Shown: positions 55,267 through 64,000 of the stretch, in pieces
How the letters are laid out: each line of letters starts with the position of its first letter
Position numbering within the stretch: the stretch's first letter is position 1
Made by a program: the position numbers and the translations under genes
Notes under the pieces: model-generated
Told to the model about the DNA's origin: nothing
Database searches by the model: none
The model's input: only the letters and a program-made list of their open reading frames with translations
Assembly (NCBI GenBank): GCA_030762935.1
Contig: CM060881.1
Coordinates: 103,516,501 to 103,580,500 of the forward strand
Reading direction: 5' to 3'
Origin: Hymenopus coronatus
Taxonomy: Eukaryota; Arthropoda; Insecta; Mantodea; Hymenopodidae
DNA length: 64,000 nucleotides

Positions 55267-55560
55267 CAAATCTGTTGTGTTCCATTCACATGACTTTCTC
55301 TACATCTCTGCGACAAATTATTCTTAAAAAGCTTATGCTTCTATTTACTTCATGCTAATTGAGAAAATTTGCAGAAATAGTCTTATTACTTGCTTCCTTG
55401 TAAGTAGAAGCGATTTAAGGGAGTACCATAGGTGTTAGTCAAAAGCTGGTTGCTATGCGACTGAAGTTCCTATGTTTGTATGGACAGGAGTTGACAAATT
55501 TCTGTATGATAAAGTTAAAAGTTTTTCAAAGGTGAAACCAAAAGCAAGGAATATCTAAAA
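55267..55560 (+). mobile_element. TP element copy x, part 1 (split by copy y)
   Basis: Starts TCTGTTGTGTTCCATTCACA and is intact to AAGCAAGGAATATCTAAAA. There copy y begins. The remainder of copy x resumes at 56410. Confidence 0.9.
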
Positions 55561-56409
55561 GGCCTGGTGTGTTCAATTCTCATGAGTTTCTCTACATCCC
55601 TGAAACAAATTATTGTTAAAAAGCTTATGCTAATATTTAATTCATCCAATCGAGCAAAAATAAGCAGTAGTAGTCTTATTACTTGCTTCCTTGTAAGTAG
55701 AAGCGAAATAAGGGAGTACCATAGGTTAAATTGATAGACAAAAGCTGGTAGCTATGTGACTGGAGTTCCTTTGTTGTATGGACAGGAGTTGACAAATTCC
55801 CATATGAGAAAAGTATGTTTTTCATGACTGAAACCAATAAAAAAAAAGGAATATCTCAAAAAGATCAACTGCAAGAAAAAATGTGTATAACGTAAATTGT
55901 GTGTTTTAATGTGCTTTACATTTTTTGTGTGGTAAGCTTTTGTCTCTTACGGTTTAGCAGTTATGCAACATTTCTCAAGAATAAAGTAGTCTTCAGAGGA
56001 TATTCCCAGAAAATTCAAGATATACATTTTATTTGTCAGGTAAATATCTGTAATATACGATATTTTAATCAAAATTGTTTGAGCCATTCTTTAGAAAATA
56101 TAAATTTTCGAAAAAAGTTACATGTAAACGGTAATTGGGGGTGGGGGATTTTCTTGAATATCTTCGTGTCGCATCCTTGGAAGATACCAAGCCTAAGTAC
56201 CAAATTTGGTTTATAACGGATTTTGCGTTTTTGAGCTATGCTGTCCAGAGACACACACGCACACACACAAGGATCTTTTTGTAAAAATATTTCTTTGGAT
56301 TCAGGGGGACTCAAAACATGTATTTCCGGTGAAATCTCGGTATCAAATTTTGGGTGGAATACAATATCTTCTCTATACACTATGTACATAGTTCGTATAG
56401 AGAAAGTAA
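55561..56409 (+). mobile_element. TP element copy y, full length, inserted in copy x
   Basis: From GGCCTGGTGTGTTCAATTCT to the palindrome (TCTCTATACACTATGTACAT) and GTATAGAGAAAGTAAAA. Host sequence on both sides joins as AATATCTAAAA / AACAACTAACTC, which is continuous TP sequence, so the junctions define the element's true ends. No target duplication beyond shared A residues. The 115-codon minus frame (56069-56416) is antisense TP sequence. Confidence 0.93.
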
Positions 56410-56751
56410 AAAACAACTAACTCTACGGAAAAAAAAAATGTATACAACATAAATTGTGTGTTTTTCTCTGCTCTACATTTTTTTTGTGTGGTAAGTTTTC
56501 GTTCTTATCAAAATTCAAGCAAAATTCCGTAAAATTCATCCAGAATAAAGTAGTCTTCAGAGGCTATTCCCAGAATATTCAAAATATACATGTTATTTTT
56601 CAGGTTAATGTCTTTTTATGTACGACATTTTAATAAAAATCATTAGAATCATTTTGAAGAAAAACAACATTTTCGATAAAAGTTCTATGTAAAGGTTAGT
56701 TGGGGTGGCGGGACTTTTCTCAAAATGTTTGTGTCGCAAACCTGGAAGATA
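56410..56751 (+). mobile_element. TP element copy x, part 2
   Basis: Resumes with AACAACTAACTCTACGG, CATAAATTGTGTGTTTTTCT, GTCTTCAGAGGCTATTCCCA and reaches GTGTCGCAAACCTGGAAGAT, where a SINE is inserted. Bases 56735-56751 are the left target duplication. Confidence 0.9.
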
Positions 56752-57094
56752 GCTCCATGGCACGACAGCTCACGGGGAACCTTGGCCTACCGCCCGGCCG
56801 CTGCGAACCCCATCTCGGTCCACTACAGACGTCATGGATGGGGTGCAGTATTGGAGGGTGAGACGTCGTCAGCGCCTCGAGTCCCCCCGGCCAGTTAATG
56901 CGGTCCTCATGACCTGGAGCCGCTACTTCTCCATCAAGTAGCTCCTCAATTGGCCCCCCAGGGACCTTACGAGACTGAGTGCTCCCCGGGTCAGGTCTCC
57001 CAGCGGGGCAAAAATCCCCACGCCGGTACTGGGGATCTAACCCAGGTCTCCCGCTTGGTAAGCAGCAACGCTACCACCGCGCTAATGAAACGAC
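56752..57094 (-). mobile_element. SINE-H, GC-rich, tRNA-headed, with perfect 17-bp target duplication
   Basis: Minus strand: head at the right end with TTAGCGCGGTGGTAGCGTTG (A box region), GAGACCTGGGTTAGATCCCC (B box region), then ACCGGCGTGGGGATTTTTGC. The body has TGAGGAGCTACTTGATGGAG (complement of CTCCATCAAGTAGCTCCTCA), a sequence I associate with SINEs of several arthropods. CGCAAACCTGGAAGATA occurs at 56735-56751 and 57095-57111. At 343 bp it is the longest SINE here. It has no A-tail. Confidence 0.85.
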
Positions 57095-57258
57095 CGCAAA
57101 CCTGGAAGATACTAAACTTAAATACTAAGATTAGTGTTTTATTGACTTTTCGTTTATACTTTACATATATTTCGGGTGAAATCACGGTATCGAATTTTTG
57201 GGTGGAGTGCAATACCTTCTCTATACACTATGTACATAGTACGTGTTGAGAAAGTAAA
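57095..57258 (+). mobile_element. TP element copy x, part 3 (3' end)
   Basis: Right target duplication (57095-57111), then ACTAAACTTAAATACTAAGA, a deletion of the CA-rich segment, GTGAAATCACGGTATCGAAT and the palindrome with GAGAAAGTAAAA. Completes the copy begun at 55267. Confidence 0.9.
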
Positions 57259-57369
57259 AAGGAATTAAGAATTGCCATTTGATATAAGTATTTAACAACT
57301 GAAATAAATAATTAGAAATAATCGGAAAGTAATAAAAAGACTCGAAAATTAATAAAAAACACTGCGTTT

Positions 57370-57702
57370 GACATAAAGTAATTGCTTTAAAATATTTAAT
57401 GTGGTAAGGTTTATTAGTTATACATATTGTATTTTACTGGAAATCATTAAAGTTAATTTTGAGAATATCAATATTTTCGAAATATAGGATGCATAATTTG
57501 AATGACAAATTTTGTATTTTAACGGACTATACGTTATGTGGTTTGTTATTCACATGCATACACGCAGAAATTTTTATTAAATTTTCTTGAAATTTAGGGA
57601 GTCCTAAACACATGCGTGTCCGGGAATTCTCGGTTTCGAATTTTTGGGTGCAATGGATTACTTTGTCTAATATGTACCTACGTGCTAAAGAAGGTAAAAA
57701 AC
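57370..57702 (+). mobile_element. TP element fragment, 3' half, eroded
   Basis: ATCAATATTTTCGAAATATA, TCGGTTTCGAATTTTTGGGT and an eroded end CCTACGTGCTAAAGAAGGTA. Low similarity but correct order. Confidence 0.6.
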
Positions 57703-57983
57703 TAATGAAAACAATAAAATAAATATAATAATAAAGCAATAATAATTTCAAGAAACTGTTTGTAATTATTTAGCTTATATTTGTTTTCAAATATGAAATA
57801 CTTTTTATCGCACACAGCTCTGTGCATAGCCTGTAAGTGTCAGTGACTTATCCAGAATGTCGTGGAGTATCTACCTAACCATTTTCCGATAACGTATTCA
57901 CGACAATAAAAGTTTTGTATGTAAACAAGAAATACACTGTCATGGTGAGGTTATTAGGAAACTTTTTCAGATGAGTTTTCTGT
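57703..57983. other. No recognised feature
   Basis: AT-rich spacer. Confidence 0.4.
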
Positions 57984-58218
57984 TTTTACTTTCTTTAACA
58001 TATACTATGTCAAAATACATACCGAGATTTCACTGGAAATATGTGGGTATGTATATATGTATGTGTGTATTTGTGTATGTGTGTTTGTGTGTATGTAATG
58101 TATATATGTATGAATGTATGCGTGCGTGCCTCTGTGTGTCTATATGTCTGTATGCGAGTCTTTGTGCAGTATAGCACAAAAATGAAAATATGGTTAAATA
58201 CCATACTTGAAACTCTTC
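57984..58218 (-). mobile_element. TP element 3'-end fragment with expanded GT tract
   Basis: TTTTACTTTCTTTAACATAT, ATACCGAGATTTCACTGGAA, then a long GT/AT-rich tract (58045-58165) in place of the usual CA-rich segment, then AAAATGAAAATATGGTTAAA. The expansion produces several low-complexity frames on both strands. Confidence 0.65.
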
Positions 58219-58240
58219 TGGTACACAAAGGGAAATCTGA

Positions 58241-58491
58241 ACATGGCCGCGCTCGCCAAGGCGTCCAGCTTCGTAGCGTTGGGGATCGTGGGTTCGAGTC
58301 TCGCTTTGGGCATGGGTGTTATATGTGTGTGTTGTAACAGTAGGAAAACAGCAATCCAGTAATAATACAGAAAAAAAAGGTTAAAAAAAAAAAGGTTAAA
58401 AAAAAAGGTAAATAAAAGTAGGGCATACAGTGCCGGAGTCCTGTTCAGACTCCGGTACCGTATTTTACAAAAAAAAAACAAAAAAAAAAAA
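58241..58491 (+). mobile_element. SINE-C trimer, unit 1
   Basis: ATGGCCGCGCTCGCCAAGGC head, GATCGTGGGTTCGAGTCTCG B box, GGGCATGGGTGTTATATG, GCCGGAGTCCTGTTCAGACTCCGG palindrome region at 58428-58455, A-rich tail. Unit 2 begins directly after the tail. Confidence 0.88.
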
Positions 58492-58737
58492 CGTGCCGAT
58501 CCCCATGGCCGCGCTCGCCAAAGTGTGTCCCTTTGGTGTTTCGCAACGCAGGGGATAGTGGGTTCGAGTCCCACCTTGGGCATGGGTGTTATATGTTTGT
58601 GTTTATGTGTGTGTGTAACAGTAAGAAAACAGCAATCCAGTAATAATACAGAAAAACAAGGTTAAAAAAAAAGGTAAATAAAAGTAGGGTATACAGTGCC
58701 GGAGTCCTCATCAGACAAAAAAAAAAAAACCAAAAAA
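58492..58737 (+). mobile_element. SINE-C trimer, unit 2
   Basis: CGTGCCGATCCCCATGGCCG leader, CGCTCGCCAAAGTGTGTCCC, GTGGGTTCGAGTCCCACC B box, body with AGTAGGGTATACAGTGCCGG. Tail with a shortened palindrome and A-run at 58716-58737. Confidence 0.9.
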
Positions 58738-58944
58738 CGTGCCGTTCCCCATGGCCGCGCTCGCCAAAGTGTGTCCCTTTGGTGTTTCGCAACGCAGGGG
58801 ATCGTGGGTTCGAGTCCCGCCTTGGGCATGGGTGTTATATGTTTGTGTATGTGTGTGTAAAAAGTAAAGCAGAAATTCAGTAATCATGCAGTAATCAGAG
58901 TAAATAAATTAATTAAATAAAAACTAGGGTATAAAAAAAAAGTC
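58738..58944 (+). mobile_element. SINE-C trimer, unit 3, 3'-truncated
   Basis: CGTGCCGTTCCCCATGGCCG leader and a head identical to unit 2 over most of its length, then a shorter body ending at AAAACTAGGGTATAAAAAAA. The palindromic tail is absent. Confidence 0.88.
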
Positions 58945-59387
58945 AGATAAGGAGCGGTTAGTCCACCGGGGGTAGTATACATATATACGAATGCCGAGTA
59001 ACTTTAAGCTCCAAAGGATCCCGATATCATTTGACCACCACTTCACTAATTTCATTCATCGTCCAATATGACCAACCAGGTTAAAGGAAGTTAAGCTAAA
59101 AAAAAAAAAATCCGGTATTTGTGCTGTTCCAGAACACAATATACAGTGTACAAATTAAATTAGGGCATAAACATTTCTTGTTTGTTTCCATATAAACGCC
59201 ACTGTTGGCGCGAGCTTGATTCCTTTTCATTATGAAGTGTTTAACTATACAGTACAGGAACAACGATCACGTCAGTGTACAAAAGAACCATAACCGTTAA
59301 TGAAAACATTACGACATAAAAAACATTCAAGCAATAATACCATTCTTTGAAGTAATTTCTGTAGCATATTTTGAAACGGAGGATGCA

Positions 59388-59390
<3 letters not shown>
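58945..59390. other. No recognised feature
   Basis: Unique-looking DNA; A-run at 59100-59110. The 77-codon minus frame reaching 59474 includes translated A/T-runs and TP sequence. Confidence 0.4.

Positions 59391-59427
<37 letters not shown>
59391..59427. repeat. A-run
   Basis: About 37 A, directly before a TP 5' end. It is the clearest example of a TP element sitting in an A-run. Confidence 0.95.
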
Positions 59428-59429
<2 letters not shown>

Positions 59430-60243
59430 CTGATGTGTTCCATTCACATGACTTTCTCTACATCTCTGTAACAATTATTGTTGAAAATCTTACGTTTCTA
59501 TTTACTTTATGCTAATCTAGAAAAAATTAGCAGAAATGGTCTTATTACCTGCTTCCTTGTAAGTAGAAGCGAAATAAGGGAGTTCCATAGGTTAAAGTGA
59601 TAATCAAAATCTAGTTTGCATGTAATTGAAATTCCTTTATTTGTATGGTCAGGAGTTCACAAAGTTCTGTGTGAGAAAATTTTTGAAGCTGAAAACCAAA
59701 AACAAGTAATATCTCAAAAACGATCAACTCCACGAAACAAGTGCTTTTAATATAAATTGTGTGTTTTAAAGTGCTCTACATTGTTTGTGTGGTAAGTTTT
59801 TCTCCACCTCTTACGGTTTAGCAATTATGCAAAATTCCGTAAAATTCATCCAGAATAAAATATTCTTCAGAGGCTATTCCCAGAAAATTCAAGATATACA
59901 TTTTATTTGTCAGGCAAATGTCTTTAACATACGATGTTTTAATGAAAATCGTTAGAGCCATTTTTTAGAAAATCAAACTTTTCGAAAAAAGTTCCATGTG
60001 TAGTTTTGGATGGGGGATGTTTCTCAAAATCTTAGTGTCGCATCCGTTTGGTATTTTACTGACTTTTCATCTTTGAGTTCACAGACACACGGACACATGG
60101 ACACACACGCGGACCTTTTTCTGAAAATGCTTTTTTTTGGACCCTAAAACATATATCTCCGGAGAAATTACGCTATGGAATTTTTGGGTGGAGTGCAATA
60201 CCTCTCTATATACGTTGTACACAGTACGTGTAGAGTAAGTAAA
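59428..60243 (+). mobile_element. TP element copy aa, full length, first of a tandem pair
   Basis: TTCTGATGTGTTCCATTCAC directly after the A-run, complete to CTCTCTATATACGTTGTACA and GTGTAGAGTAAGTAAAA. CA-rich segment short (60080-60110). Copy ab follows with no spacer beyond A residues. Confidence 0.93.
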
Positions 60244-61104
60244 AACAACGATGTGTTCCAATGGCAATATTTTCTCTAGCTGCTCCGCAAACAAACCTTT
60301 TATTCAAAAGGTCAAATCCTATCTACGTCATACTAATCAAAATAAACGTTATACCAGCAATGGTCTTATTATTTGTTTCCTTGTAAGTAGAAGGCAAATA
60401 AGTGAATGCACGGCTAGAGGCGATAGTCAAGTTTTTTAAAAGCCGGTGTGCTATGTGAAACAATTGAAATTCCAAAGTAAACGAGAAGTAAACAAACGAG
60501 AAGCGAGAGTAAAGATGTCTTTCCATTCGACAAAAGTTTGTGCCTTAAAATTGTTACCAATAATCCGGAATATCTCGTAAACGGCAAACTCTATCATATA
60601 TACATATACTCGTTTAATTGTGGGTTTTAATGAGATCTAAATTCTTTTGTGTAGTAACTTATTGTCTATCTCTTACGGTTTGCCAGTTATACAAAAGTCA
60701 CCTAGAATGAAGAGGTCTTCAAATATACATATCGTTTGTCACATAAATATCTTAAACATAAGGTATTTTAATCAAAATCGTGAGTCATTTTTTTAAGAAA
60801 ATCAAAATTTTCGAAAAATTATTCCATGTAAAGGGTAGTTGCGGGTGAGGAATTTTTCTTGAAAATCTTCGTTTCGCATCCTTGGGAATACCAAGTTTGA
60901 TATTTAAGCGAATTTTCGTTTTTGAGCTATGCTGCCCACAGACACACATACACATACACATGTACATGTTTCTAAAAATGTTTTATTCGGAATCAGCGGG
61001 TCTCAAGACATGTATTTCCGGTAAAATCTCGGCATCGAATTTTGGATTGCATTCCAATAACTTCTCTATACACTAAGTATATGGTACGTGTAGAGAAAGT
61101 AAAA
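60244..61104 (+). mobile_element. TP element copy ab, full length, second of the tandem pair
   Basis: CAACGATGTGTTCCAATGGC at the junction, TTATCCTTGCTTCC-type middle (TTATTTGTTTCCTTGTAAGT), GTTTCGCATCCTTGGGAATA, short CA tract at 60940-60965, and ending CTCTATACACTAAGTATATG and GAGAAAGTAAAA. More diverged from the family than copy aa. Confidence 0.9.
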
Positions 61105-61328
61105 TACAAAGACGGCTAATTTTAAATCTAATTTATTTTATTATCCTAAAATTCTAGTTTTACTTTGGATTTTGTACCGTTACGTAAAAGCAGAAGTTCC
61201 GTAAGAAACAAAATCGCTTTATTTTATTTTTATTGTTTTAATTACCCCCTTTCATAATGGGAGCCTTGCGCTTAAAACAACTCGTCTGTAGGTTCTTTTA
61301 CGTTTGGTTTAAATCATTTTATTTTCCT

Positions 61329-61329
<1 letters not shown>
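61105..61329. other. No recognised feature
   Basis: AT-rich spacer. Confidence 0.4.

Positions 61330-61372
<43 letters not shown>
61330..61372. repeat. (CA)n microsatellite
   Basis: About 40 bases of CA repeats at the 3' side of a minus-strand SINE. Confidence 0.95.
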
Positions 61373-61375
<3 letters not shown>

Positions 61376-61520
61376 TCACTTTCACATATGTACTTCTTGA
61401 CTCTGTGGGGGAAAGGGGATAATTGTCACTAAAGAAAAATTACCCGACCCAGCCGGGAATCGAACCCAGAACCTTGGGATGAGAAGTCAGCTTGCTGACT
61501 ACTTGACCACGAAGGCAGTC
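61373..61520 (-). mobile_element. SINE-E, tRNA-derived
   Basis: Minus strand: GGACTGCCTTCGTGGTCAAG and TAGTCAGCAAGCTGACTTCT as A-box region, AAGGTTCTGGGTTCGATTCC B box, then CGGCTGGGTCGGGTAATTTT and a short body ending in GT repeats. Head and linker resemble SINEs common in insects, from general knowledge. Confidence 0.75.
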
Positions 61521-61895
61521 CATATCGCTTTATTGTGCAATTTTAAAGAAGCGAAATTTGAAATTTGAACATGCATAGGGCTAGGACGTCTTCGCGAGGG
61601 ACTCAGTTCTTATACATTTAGAATATTGCATCTGCTCTGCTCGAAGGAGTGTCTTCAGGAGGAGGAATGAGGTGAGAAGAGACACCGGGCAGCGGCTACA
61701 GTTGCTGGATTGTGACGCCCCGGTTGGATCTGCACATCAGGTACCGTCTAAAGAACCCGAAGCCATACCCTCCAAGAAGTTGGTCTGTATATATTAGTAA
61801 TCAGCCTCCGAAGGACAGAGAAAGTTCTGGCAAAAGAGAGCATACTTTTACCCTGCATGCTGTATCGAAACGCCGCTGCCGACAATTCTAACAAA
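61521..61895. other. No recognised feature
   Basis: Somewhat GC-richer than its flanks, with no frame or repeat recognised. Confidence 0.4.
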
Positions 61896-62098
61896 CGAAA
61901 CAGACCAAACGGAAAGAAGAAAGTGTAAAAGAAATTATAAATGGAAAGATATGGATGGGAGGAAATTAGGTGGATGAAAGACAGCACTCCCTTATTCGCC
62001 CGAAGACGCGGGAAACATTCGAATAAACATCCAGACGTCACCGGGAATCGAACTTTGAATAAAATTCGGACGCGTAATCGCGGCGCGACTTTTTTCAT
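61896..62098 (-). mobile_element. tRNA-headed SINE, partial (SINE-G)
   Basis: Minus strand: GTCGCGCCGCGATTACGCGT, CAAAGTTCGATTCCCGGTGA (exact B box GTTCGATTCCC), then GACGTCTGGATGTTTATTCG and a C/T-rich body. The 116-codon minus frame (61748-62098) is this SINE and its flank, so it is not a gene. Confidence 0.5.
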
Positions 62099-62731
62099 AT
62101 TTTCGTTGAAATTTTAGCAAATGTATGTTTTATTTAAATATTTACGAAATTATTATCCGCCTTTCCTCCAGAAGTCAAAATCATCTCTGTATTCAAATAT
62201 TGACTCAATTACTATAGCAAACAAAGAAGGTTCAAATTAAAAACTTATTTAGAATAAAATTAACCCCCTATTTAAATGCAACCAGTTCGGTATTACGCTT
62301 TAGTTCAAGTTAAGGTTGATTCCAAATCCATAAACTCCTTGAGTTGTCTGACTAGGTCAAACTGGAGTCAGTGTTGTCGAGACTGCAGCCATCTATCTAT
62401 CGATTACCTCTCTGGGAACCAAGGATTATAAACGGCTGAACCGGTAGCGATTTCCTGCTTGCGCTAATAGAGAGTGTGCAAAACAAGGTTCAGATTCAGT
62501 TTAGTGACAGACCGAAAACAAACGAGGTGTAGTGTTGCTTCTTGTTTCTCCAGTAAATCTCTAAAGAAAGATATCGGTAACATCTTAGATAACACTAGAT
62601 GCAGAAGAGGGGCAGCTGTCGTCAAGGTGCAAAATGATTACCTATTGTTGTTTCGGAATCTATATTATCGGTATTTGAATTATTTTGAATTCATTTCCGC
62701 TTAATAATAAGTAGATAACGTATGAAAATGT
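62099..62731. other. No recognised feature
   Basis: No shared repeat; a 76-codon frame at 62474-62704 is not recognised. Confidence 0.4.
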
Positions 62732-62996
62732 CACAGAGAGCACATTTTATAAAAATTAATATAAATGCTAACATAAAAACAAATGTGAAACGTAACGTAA
62801 AACCGTCAAACGTAACGTAAGAACGTGAAACTTAACGTGAAAGCGTGAAATTTTAACATAAAACAAATGTGATACGTAACGTAAACCGTTAAACGAAACG
62901 TAAGAACATGAAATGTAATGTGAAAACTGAAACGTAACGTTCACGTTTGTTTTTATGTTAACATTTACATTAATTTTATAAAATATACACTCTGTG
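62732..62996. mobile_element. Fold-back (MITE-like) element with internal short repeats
   Basis: 265 bp with about 60-base inverted arms: left CACAGAGAGCACATTTTATA ... AACATAAAAACAAATGTG, right (reverse complement) CACAGAGTGTATATTTTATA ... AACATAAAAACAAACGTG, about 85-90% matching by eye. Between the arms are 8 or so degenerate units of the type GAAACGTAACGTAA. No clear target duplication and no coding capacity; superfamily not assigned. Confidence 0.8.
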
Positions 62997-63244
62997 CCAA
63001 AATTGCCGTACATTACCTACTAAATCAATTAGTTCTATACTACTATTTTAAAATCTCTTTACATTACAAAGGTAAATACAGATGTTTAACGAACTGGACC
63101 AAGAAGTTTCAACATTTGTAGAGTACAAAACAGCTATAACTAGGCTAATTTTATTGAGGTCAGTGTAATACAAAATTTGAACAAGAAAACACTAAGGATA
63201 CTGAACACTTTGTTTGCTTATCTTTGTTGCCAAATGGCAACATA
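62997..63244. other. No recognised feature
   Basis: AT-rich spacer. Confidence 0.4.
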
Positions 63245-64000
63245 ATGCAATATAGAGTTAGACGTTCCTAGTTTAAAGTAGAAGTCAAATATGTTATGAA
63301 GCTGTCATTGCGATTGTCATTAAATTTGGTTCTCTTTCCATAGTCAGCCGTAAAACAAAAAACAGATGAGGATTTCCCATTTGAGAACATTTTAAGTATC
63401 ATAAAATAGAAACTAGCAACAGGGAATGTCTCGGAAATGGTTATCTGCACAGAAAAAACGGGTAACAGTGCCCCTTATTTGACGTGTACAGAATCCCTTC
63501 GTGCGCTCAAAGATTTGCAGAATTCAACGGGTCCATTTCGAGCTGAACCAGTAAGCGGAGAACTGGCTGAGCGACCCGTTCACTCCTCTTACTTATCAGT
63601 GGAAACGATGAGAGGGTCGCTTTCATTGTGAGGATTGCTCTTGCTAGTTCTCCACTGGGAAGTTTTAACTTGAAGTAGCCCTTTTGAGTTCTTATTCTTG
63701 TAACTCACAAAGGAATATCTGTACATGTCACCTGGTAAATGGATAATTTGTGTTTTTTCAACTAGATCAACGTTTTTTGTGCAGTTGTCTCTTACACCTT
63801 ATACCAGTTATACAAAAGTAATTTAGAAACAAGAGGACTTCTGGGGCTATACCCAAGTAATTTAGGATATAAAGTTTATTTGCCATATAAATATATTTTA
63901 TATACCGTATTTCAAACAAAATCGTTAAGCCATCTTCAGAAAATTTCCTATTTTAAAAAACTATACAACTTAAAGTGTGGTTTAGGTTGGCGGTTTCCTG
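63245..64000 (+). mobile_element. TP element copy ac, interrupted and cut by window edge
   Basis: Lower-similarity TP sequence: GTCAAATATGTTATGAAGCT, GGGAATGTCTCGGAAATGGT, then a stretch from 63461 to about 63700 that does not match (GGGTAACAGTGCCCCTTATT ...), then GGAATATCTGTACATGTCAC, GATCAACGTTTTTTGTGCAG and GGGGCTATACCCAAGTAATT. The motif GGAATRTCT occurs on both sides of the unmatched stretch, so this is either an insertion with a duplicated motif or two adjacent fragments. The 3' end would lie outside the window. Confidence 0.65.

Noticed and set aside
58010..58337. Tyr/Cys/Val-rich and His/Thr-rich proteins
   Set aside because: Translations of a GT/AT microsatellite inside a TP fragment.
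62732..62996. Satellite or telomere-like array
   Set aside because: The short units are few and degenerate and lie between inverted arms, so a fold-back element explains them better.
1..64000. CRISPR array or prokaryotic operon
   Set aside because: Repeats are dispersed and long, with no regular spacers; no dense coding, no Shine-Dalgarno-led genes. The DNA is eukaryotic.

Overview
The window looks like non-coding, repeat-dominated DNA from an animal with a large, AT-rich genome. An arthropod is most likely, but this is an inference. The support is a Jockey-clade LINE, a Penelope-like retroelement with a GIY-YIG endonuclease, mariner relics, and several tRNA-derived SINE families with the look of arthropod SINEs. 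No host gene can be called with confidence. Almost every open frame longer than 60 codons is a chance frame or lies inside a transposable element.

The dominant feature is one dispersed family, here called the TP element (terminal-palindrome element). Full copies are about 0.82-0.91 kb. The 5' end reads close to TCTGATGTGTTCCATTCACA. A CA/GT-rich stretch lies about 200 bp from the 3' end. The 3' end is a near-perfect palindrome around ACTATGTACATAGT, followed by GAGAAAGTAAAA. The motif ACTTTCTCTACA occurs near both ends in inverted orientation. By my count there are about 30 full or partial copies, covering roughly 30% of the window. Copies are nested in each other, arranged head to tail, or fused tail to tail, and they sit in A-runs without an obvious target duplication. 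This layout suggests a non-autonomous rolling-circle (Helentron/HINE-type) element, but no Rep/helicase is present to prove it. In the feature list, + means reading from the 5' end to the palindrome.

Layout. 0-10 kb: TP copies, SINEs and the 3' end of a LINE (6.3-7.3 kb). 9.85-12.0 kb: a TP copy split by a 5'-truncated LINE with a target duplication, the LINE itself split by SINEs. 13.7-24.4 kb: TP copies, SINE-A and SINE-D, and an unexplained GC-rich island at 19.5-20.0 kb. 24.7-28.3 kb: a GC-rich retroelement cluster on the minus strand, made of a Penelope-like 3' part, a Jockey reverse transcriptase, two 5S-rRNA-like modules and a Jockey gag fragment, flanked by two copies of a short repeat. 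29.7-42.6 kb: SINEs and TP copies, including a perfect tandem pair (32.9-34.7 kb) and an inverted derivative (30.7-31.1 kb). 43.3-46.9 kb: two mariner relics, one invaded by a TP copy. 47-58 kb: dense TP copies with nested SINEs. 58.2-61.1 kb: a head-to-tail SINE-C trimer and another TP tandem pair. 61.3-64 kb: two more tRNA-headed SINEs, a fold-back element and a last TP copy.

The elements do not form a pathway. They record successive insertions: the mariner and older TP copies came first, then younger TP copies, LINEs and SINEs inserted into them. Several insertions are dated relative to each other by target-site duplications visible in the sequence.
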